47,143 bases of DNA from CAVQFO01 sp963711725 (lineage in GTDB: Bacteria; Pseudomonadota; Gammaproteobacteria; Nitrococcales; Aquisalimonadaceae), in contig CAVQFO010000001.1 in assembly GCA_963711725.1 (NCBI GenBank), positions 1-47,143 on the forward strand, read 5' to 3'. The notes under the pieces were generated by a model, which had not been told where the DNA came from, made no database searches, and worked only from the letters and a program-made list of their open reading frames with translations. Shown piece after piece: positions 42,841 to 47,143 of this stretch (its first letter is position 1; each line of letters starts with the position of its first letter). A program made the position numbers and the translations under genes.

Positions 42841-43962
42841 CTAACCCGCGGCGTGCATCCCGCCGGCGACTTCAGCCCGTTTGTCGTCCAGGGCCGCGAG
42901 AAGATTGTTGTACGACTTGAGGAACGCCGCGACTCCGTCCGCCTCCAATTGATCCGTGACCTGGGTGAGGTTGATTCCTGCCGCCTCCACACGGTCGATT
43001 ACCGACGCCGCCTCGGGCAAATGCTCCGACAGTTGGTCGGCGACCTTCCCGTGATCCTTGAAGGCATCGTAGGTGGCGGGCGGCATGGTGTTCACCGTGC
43101 GCGGCCCCACCAGCGACTCGACATACAATACGTCGCTGTACTCCGGGTTCTTGGTGCCGGTGCTGGCCCATAACAACCTCTGCTCCTGAGCGCCGGCGGC
43201 CCGCAGGTGCTCGAAGCGCGGCCCGTCGAAGACATCCAGGAAATGCCCGTAAGCCACTCGCGCATTGGCGATGGCCACCTTGCCGCGAAGATCCTCTGCG
43301 TCGTCTTCCAGGCGCGGATCGACGGCAGTATCCACCCGGCTCACGAAGAAACTGGCCACGGAGCTGATACCGGACACCGATTCTCCCCGGTCCAAGCGGT
43401 CTTCCAGGCCCCTGAGAAAGGCCTCGACCACGTCCCGATAGCGTGCCACCGAGAACAGCAGCGTGACGTTCACGCTGATTCCCTCGCTGATCAACTGCCG
43501 GATGGCGGGCAGGCCCTCGCGAGTCGCTGGAACCTTGATCATGACGTTGGATCGCCCCAGCCACTTGTACAGGCGGCGGCCTTCCTCGATGGTGCCATCG
43601 GTGTCCCGGGCCAGGGCCGGGGACACTTCGATGCTGACTTTTCCGTCCACCCGGGCAGTGCGCTCATGCACCGGGCTCATCACGTCCGCGGCATCCCGGA
43701 TGTCGGCCACTGCAAGGTGATTGAACAGTTCCGCCACATCCAGATCGGGCTGCTCTCGCAGCAGCTCGGAGATAGCGGCATCATAGAGGGAGCCGCCGGT
43801 TATGGCCTTCTCAAAGATGGTGGGGTTGGATGTGATGCCTTTCAGGTCATCTTCTTCGACCATGCGCGCCAGACCGCCGGAATCCAGCATCTCGCGGTGG
43901 ATATTGTCGTACCAAACGCTTTGGCCGGCCGCCGACAGGGCGCGCAACGGATTCTCACTCAT
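42841..43962 (-). CDS. tal: Transaldolase
   Basis: 373-aa pentose-phosphate enzyme of the longer bacterial/actinobacterial-type transaldolase subfamily. The Schiff-base lysine is Lys143 in GRSNVMIKVPAT. Other landmarks are QSVWYDNIHREML, LKGITSNPTIFEKAI, VSIEVSPALARDT and LLWASTGTKNPEYSD. Start ATG 43962 follows GAGAAG; the upstream frame to 44028 is not conserved. It is 51 bp upstream of apaG on the same strand and may be cotranscribed with apaGH. Confidence 0.94.
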   Translation of the reverse strand: MSENPLRALSAAGQSVWYDNIHREMLDSGGLARMVEEDDLKGITSNPTIFEKAITGGSLYDAAISELLREQPDLDVAELFNHLAVADIRDAADVMSPVHERTARVDGKVSIEVSPALARDTDGTIEEGRRLYKWLGRSNVMIKVPATREGLPAIRQLISEGISVNVTLLFSVARYRDVVEAFLRGLEDRLDRGESVSGISSVASFFVSRVDTAVDPRLEDDAEDLRGKVAIANARVAYGHFLDVFDGPRFEHLRAAGAQEQRLLWASTGTKNPEYSDVLYVESLVGPRTVNTMPPATYDAFKDHGKVADQLSEHLPEAASVIDRVEAAGINLTQVTDQLEADGVAAFLKSYNNLLAALDDKRAEVAGGMHAAG

Positions 43963-44176
43963 ACTGATCTTCTCGGGGCAACGGATCTGGGATTGACCCG
44001 CCATTCTACCGGTTCTGACTCGTCCCACAAACAGCCGGGCGCAAGCTACCGTTCGTCGGGAAACCTTGAAAAATGTGAGAATGTGCTAATCTTCGTGGTT
44101 GACCAGAAAAACAATGATACAAGCGCCGATCCCGGAACGGTATCGGGCTTGACCAAACCAAACTGACACATAGCTT

Positions 44177-44269
44177 ATGAGCATCTACAAGAAGCGTCTG
44201 CCCAAGCCGGATCCGCTGGTGTTGCTGGCCGTTTCGGTCGCCGTCGCATTTGTGGTTACGGTGATTTGA
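44177..44269 (+). CDS. Candidate 30-aa single-TM protein
   Basis: A 30-codon frame, ATG 44177 to TGA 44269. The basic N-terminus (MSIYKKRLPKPDP) is followed by a hydrophobic stretch, LVLLAVSVAVAFVVTVI, enough for one membrane span with the N-terminus inside. Codon third positions are mostly G or C, like real genes here. No good Shine-Dalgarno site is seen. The stop lies within a 12-bp terminator-type hairpin, which supports a transcribed unit. It is divergent from tal. Family unknown. Confidence 0.5.
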   Translation: MSIYKKRLPKPDPLVLLAVSVAVAFVVTVI

Positions 44270-44304
44270 GCCGCTCACGCGTCGGCGTGAACCGTGAGCG
44301 GCTC
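44268..44304. terminator. Strong hairpin between small ORF and usp gene
   Basis: A perfect 12-bp stem, 44268-44279 (GAGCCGCTCACG) with 44293-44304, and a 13-base loop. It overlaps the stop codon of the small ORF and lies 9 bp beyond the usp stop. No long T-run, so efficiency is uncertain; it can serve both directions. Confidence 0.65.
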
Positions 44305-44312
44305 CGACAAAT

Positions 44313-44744
44313 CTAGATTCGTACCGCCAGCAGGTCGCAGCGGGCGCCGTGCAGCAGTGCATTGGCGGTGGAGCCCAGGAGCAGGGCCAGTCCATGGCGG
44401 CCGTGACTGCCCACGATGATGAGATCGCAGTTCTTTTCCTGGGCGTAGGCGAGGATCTCCTGCTTGGTTGAGCCGGTGGTCACCGCCCGATCGGCTTCGC
44501 TCAGATCCAGAGCCTGGGCGAATTCGCGAAGTTTGCGTTCGGCGTTTTCCATGAGTTCGGCCTGCACTTCCACCTGCGGCGGCGCGATGAATTCGTTAGC
44601 CGGGTCCACCGGCAGATTCTCTACCACGTGCAGCAGGCTCAGGCGGGCCCGGTAACGTTCGGCCAGGTCCAGCGCCCGTTTTCCCACCGTCTCGCCGCCC
44701 GGCGTGAAGTCCACTGCCAACAGGATGTGCTTGTAGCCTTCCAT
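44313..44744 (-). CDS. Universal stress protein, UspA family
   Basis: 143-aa single Usp domain. HILLAVDFTPGGE at the N-terminus and the ATP-binding loop GSHGRHGLALLLGSTANALL (G-x-x-G-R...G-S-T) suggest a nucleotide-binding type. Start ATG 44744 follows GAGAGG. It lies downstream of rsmA on the same strand with a 71-bp gap. Stress regulation is inferred from the family. Confidence 0.92.
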   Translation of the reverse strand: MEGYKHILLAVDFTPGGETVGKRALDLAERYRARLSLLHVVENLPVDPANEFIAPPQVEVQAELMENAERKLREFAQALDLSEADRAVTTGSTKQEILAYAQEKNCDLIIVGSHGRHGLALLLGSTANALLHGARCDLLAVRI

Positions 44745-44815
44745 CCGCACCTCTCCGCAAACCACGCATTTACGCCGCCGTTCTTGTCTTGCGGCGACTT
44801 GGTTTCAGTATAGCG

Positions 44816-45628
44816 TTATCCGGTCTGGGTGCCGCGACTCAATCGGTTGGCGAGGCGGGCGAAGGCGTCGAGATCCAGGCGTTCCGGGCGGAGCGATGGA
44901 TCGACTTCCGCCTCCAGGATGGCCTGCTCGGAAAGCAGGGGTTTGAGGGAGTTACGCAGGGTCTTGCGGCGTTGTGAAAACGCCTGGGCCACCACGCGGG
45001 GCAGCGACAGGGGGTCGTGGACCGCCACCGGCGGCTCGGCATGGGGGGTCAGCCGCACGAATGCCGATTGCACCTTGGGTGGCGGAAAGAAGGCGCCGGG
45101 CGGGATAACCAGGAGGCGTTCCACCGCGCAATGATATTGAGTCATCACCGAGAGGCGGCCATAGGCGGCGCTGCCGGCGGCCGCGGCCATCCGGTCCACC
45201 ACCTCCCGCTGCAGCATGAAATGCATGTCGCGGATCTGCGAAAGGGCGCCGAACAGGTGAAACAGCAGCGGCGTCGAAATGTTGTACGGCAGGTTGCCGA
45301 CAATCCGTAGCGGCTGCTTTGCCTGTTCCGCCAGGCCCGCGAAATCGAACTCGAGTGCATCGCCCTGGTAGAGATCAAGCGCCCCGAACTCCGCCGCGCG
45401 GTCGCGCAGGGCCGCCACCAAGTCGCGGTCCATTTCCACCGCCGCCATGGCATGGGCCGCGCGCAGCAGCGGGTAGGTGAGAGCGCCCTGGCCGGGCCCG
45501 ATTTCCACCAGCGCCTGCCCCGGGCGGGGGGCGATGACCTGAATGATGCGGTCGATGGTGGCGCGGTCGTGAAGAAAGTTCTGACCAAAGCGCTTGCGCG
45601 GTCGATGATTCGGCACGCGCTCGCTCAC
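44816..45628 (-). CDS. rsmA: 16S rRNA (adenine1518-N6/adenine1519-N6)-dimethyltransferase
   Basis: 270-aa KsgA, which dimethylates A1518 and A1519 during 30S assembly. KRFGQNFLHD at the N-terminus, the SAM loop VEIGPGQGALTYPLL, IVGNLPYNISTPLLFHL (the NLPY catalytic motif) and VIPPGAFFPPPKVQSAF are all intact. The start is GTG 45628, whose GTGA overlaps the pdxA stop by 4 nt. The frame stays open far upstream, but that part is the shadow of pdxA. Confidence 0.96.
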   Translation of the reverse strand: MSERVPNHRPRKRFGQNFLHDRATIDRIIQVIAPRPGQALVEIGPGQGALTYPLLRAAHAMAAVEMDRDLVAALRDRAAEFGALDLYQGDALEFDFAGLAEQAKQPLRIVGNLPYNISTPLLFHLFGALSQIRDMHFMLQREVVDRMAAAAGSAAYGRLSVMTQYHCAVERLLVIPPGAFFPPPKVQSAFVRLTPHAEPPVAVHDPLSLPRVVAQAFSQRRKTLRNSLKPLLSEQAILEAEVDPSLRPERLDLDAFARLANRLSRGTQTG

Positions 45629-46614
45629 CGGTTCGACGGAACCGAAGCAAACTCGGCGGCCGCGGCCACGGCCGCTTCCAGGCTGCCGGCGTCGGCCCGG
45701 CCGGTGCCGGCCAGATCCAGTGCGGTGCCGTGATCCACGGAGGTGCGGACAATGGGCAGCCCCAGAGTGATGTTCACGGCGTGCCCGAAGCCCGCGTGCT
45801 TGAGTACAGGCAGCCCCTGGTCGTGGTACATGGACAGCACAGCATCGGCGCCTTCCAGGACCCGGGGCGTGAACAAAGTGTCCGCCGGCAGGGGCCCCAC
45901 GAGATCCATGCCTTCGCCGCGCAGTCGCTCGAGCACCGGCGTGATGACCTCGATTTCCTCCCGCCCGAGATGCCCGGACTCGCCCGCGTGGGGGTTGAGG
46001 CCGCAGACCAGTATCCTGGGGCGGGCCAGATTCAGGCGCCGGGCCAGATCGTCGTTGAGAATGCGGCACACGGTTTCCAGCCGCTCGGCGGTAATGGCGT
46101 CCGGCACGGCCCGCAGGGGCAGGTGGGTGGTGACCAGGGCCACTCGCAGATCGCCGGCCGCCAGCATCATAACCGGCAGGGGTGCATTGGTGAGTTCGGC
46201 GAAGTATTCGGTATGTCCGGTAAAGGCAATGCCCGCGTCGTTGATGACACTCTTTTGCACAGGGGCCGTGACCACGGCGGCGAACTCGCCATCCAGGCAG
46301 CCGCGGCCGGCCCTTTCCAGCATGGTGAGCACGTAGGAGGCATTGGCGGGATCGAGACGGCCCGGGAACGCACGCGCCGACGTGGGGCAGTGCAGTACGG
46401 TGAGGCTGCCGGCACCTCTCGCCACCTCGCTGCCGGGGCCGCCATAGGGCAAGGCTTCGACCGCCAGGCCGAGGGCCTGCGCCCGTTCCCCCAGTAGGCC
46501 GATGTCGCCCAATACCACCAGCGGCAGGGCCCGGTCGCGCAGGCCCAGGGTCAGGCAGAGATCGGGTCCGATCCCCGCCGGTTCGCCCGAGGTCACCGCG
46601 ATGGCGTCAGCCAT
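45625..46614 (-). CDS. pdxA: 4-hydroxythreonine-4-phosphate dehydrogenase
   Basis: 329-aa NAD-dependent enzyme of pyridoxal-phosphate synthesis (DXP-independent of light, deoxyxylulose branch). AIAVTSGEPAGIGPDLCL, AFTGHTEYFAELT, VCGLNPHAGESGHLG and VLSMYHDQGLPVLKHAGF give the substrate and metal sites (His in GHTE, NPHAGE and MYHDQG). ATG 46614 overlaps the surA end by 8 nt. Standard surA-pdxA-rsmA order. PLP made here is the cofactor of GcvPB, a functional but not operonic link. Confidence 0.96.
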   Translation of the reverse strand: MADAIAVTSGEPAGIGPDLCLTLGLRDRALPLVVLGDIGLLGERAQALGLAVEALPYGGPGSEVARGAGSLTVLHCPTSARAFPGRLDPANASYVLTMLERAGRGCLDGEFAAVVTAPVQKSVINDAGIAFTGHTEYFAELTNAPLPVMMLAAGDLRVALVTTHLPLRAVPDAITAERLETVCRILNDDLARRLNLARPRILVCGLNPHAGESGHLGREEIEVITPVLERLRGEGMDLVGPLPADTLFTPRVLEGADAVLSMYHDQGLPVLKHAGFGHAVNITLGLPIVRTSVDHGTALDLAGTGRADAGSLEAAVAAAAEFASVPSNR

Positions 46615-47143
46615 TGTTGAGGCGCTTTTCCACGTAGGCCTCGTCCCGCAGGCGCCGCAGCCACAGTTCCAGGGCTTCTTCCGACTTCCGGTCCCGGATT
46701 TCCTTGGCCGCCTTGGCCCTGCGGTATTCCTTGGTGCTGTCGTGCTTGCGCCGTCCCAGCACCTGCACGATATGCCAGCCGTATTGGGTCCGGAAGGGCT
46801 GGCTGATCTGGCCCGGTTCCAGTCCGTTCATGGCCTTCTGGAAGGCCGGGACCATGTGCCGGGGGTGATCCAGCCAAGATCCCCGCCATTGGCGGCGGAG
46901 GCCGGATCGTCCGAGTGAGCCGTGCCAGTTTTCCGAAGTCCTCGCCGTGGACGATGCGTTCGCGCAGGGATTCGAGGCGCATTTCCGCGTCCCGGCTCGT
47001 GACCACCTTGTTGGTCTTGATCAGGATATGCCGGGCGTGGGTCTGTGTTACCACATGGGTGTCGGATGAGCGGCGGGCCTCAGTTTGACGATGTGAAAGC
47101 CGCTGGGGCTCCGAATGATCTGGCTGATGTCGCCGACCGACAT
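46607..47143 (-). pseudogene. surA: Periplasmic chaperone/PPIase SurA, 3' part, frameshifted
   Basis: C-terminal part of SurA; the gene runs off the right edge. The last bases encode SVGDISQIIRSPSGFHIVKL (end of parvulin domain 1). Domain 2 follows as TQTHARHILIKTN, RERIVHGEDFGKLAR, an HSDDPASAANGGDLGW stretch and PAFQKAMNGLEPGQISQPFR with YGWHIVQVL. Three single-base losses are needed to keep one frame: after KL (near 47080), after KLAR (near 46915) and in a C-run (near 46862). The C-terminal frame is normal to the stop at 46607. SurA folds outer-membrane proteins. An essential-class gene with three indels suggests consensus error. Confidence 0.85.

Noticed and set aside
44816..46069. 417-codon version of RsmA
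   Set aside because: The first 147 codons are the shadow of pdxA; GTG 45628 with GTGA overlap gives the normal family N-terminus.
1..47143. tRNA, rRNA, CRISPR arrays, prophage, toxin-antitoxin or defence islands
   Set aside because: Looked for on both strands; no cloverleaf-like sequence, regularly spaced repeat array or diagnostic proteins were found.

Overview
This GC-rich window is an ordinary chromosomal stretch of a gammaproteobacterium, most likely a Chromatiales/Ectothiorhodospiraceae-type or related halophilic or sulfur-associated lineage (inference). The pointers are pepP-ubiH-ubiI next to ygfB, zapA, 6S RNA and 5-formyl-THF cyclo-ligase, the surA-pdxA-rsmA ... apaG-apaH block, ampD-ampE, and a two-subunit glycine decarboxylase. 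I see no tRNA, rRNA, CRISPR array, phage or transposase gene.

Layout. 0.3-1.7 kb: frameshifted chemoreceptor with a CZB-like tail. 1.7-2.7 kb: two tandem Slp-type lipoprotein genes whose reading frames are damaged. 2.8-8.4 kb: secreted polysaccharide deacetylase, RIO kinase, secreted beta-propeller-repeat protein, small methyltransferase, VIT-family membrane protein. 8.8-12.4 kb: large FAD/Fe-S 2-hydroxyacid dehydrogenase translationally coupled to a TVP38/DedA-type membrane protein. 12.5-16.4 kb: frameshifted Bax-like glucosaminidase, a membrane protein, EVE protein, 5-FCL, 6S RNA, ZapA and a ZapB-like coiled coil. 16.5-21.1 kb: YgfB, PepP, UbiH, UbiI-like (ubiquinone hydroxylation). 21.3-26.7 kb: gcvT-gcvH-gcvPA-gcvPB followed 3 bp later by a PfkB kinase. 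26.7-31.5 kb: a cluster of dispersed repeats, a membrane protein, HDOD, DUF255/YyaL-like protein, and a 270-bp fold-back element. 31.5-34.0 kb: ampD-ampE-mak. 34.1-41.4 kb: TRAP transporter (dctM, dctQ, dctP), an enlarged acyl-CoA:carboxylate CoA-transferase and an orphan ABC-type solute-binding protein, plausibly one organic-acid uptake and activation module. 41.5-47.1 kb: apaH, apaG, tal, a 30-codon membrane ORF, a Usp protein, rsmA, pdxA and the 3' part of surA.

Two features recur. First, intergenic gaps are loaded with inverted repeats of at least seven kinds, including one MITE-like element bounded by CTAG. Second, otherwise conserved genes (chemoreceptor, slp pair, bax, surA) carry 1-nt indels. 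These include three apparent single-base losses in about 220 bp of surA at the right edge, at least one of them in a homopolymer. That pattern fits consensus errors, perhaps near contig ends, at least as well as true pseudogenes.

No clearly new multi-gene defence or biosynthetic system was found. The best leads are the fold-back element, the CoA-transferase with an unassigned C-terminal domain beside the TRAP genes, and the 30-aa membrane ORF.
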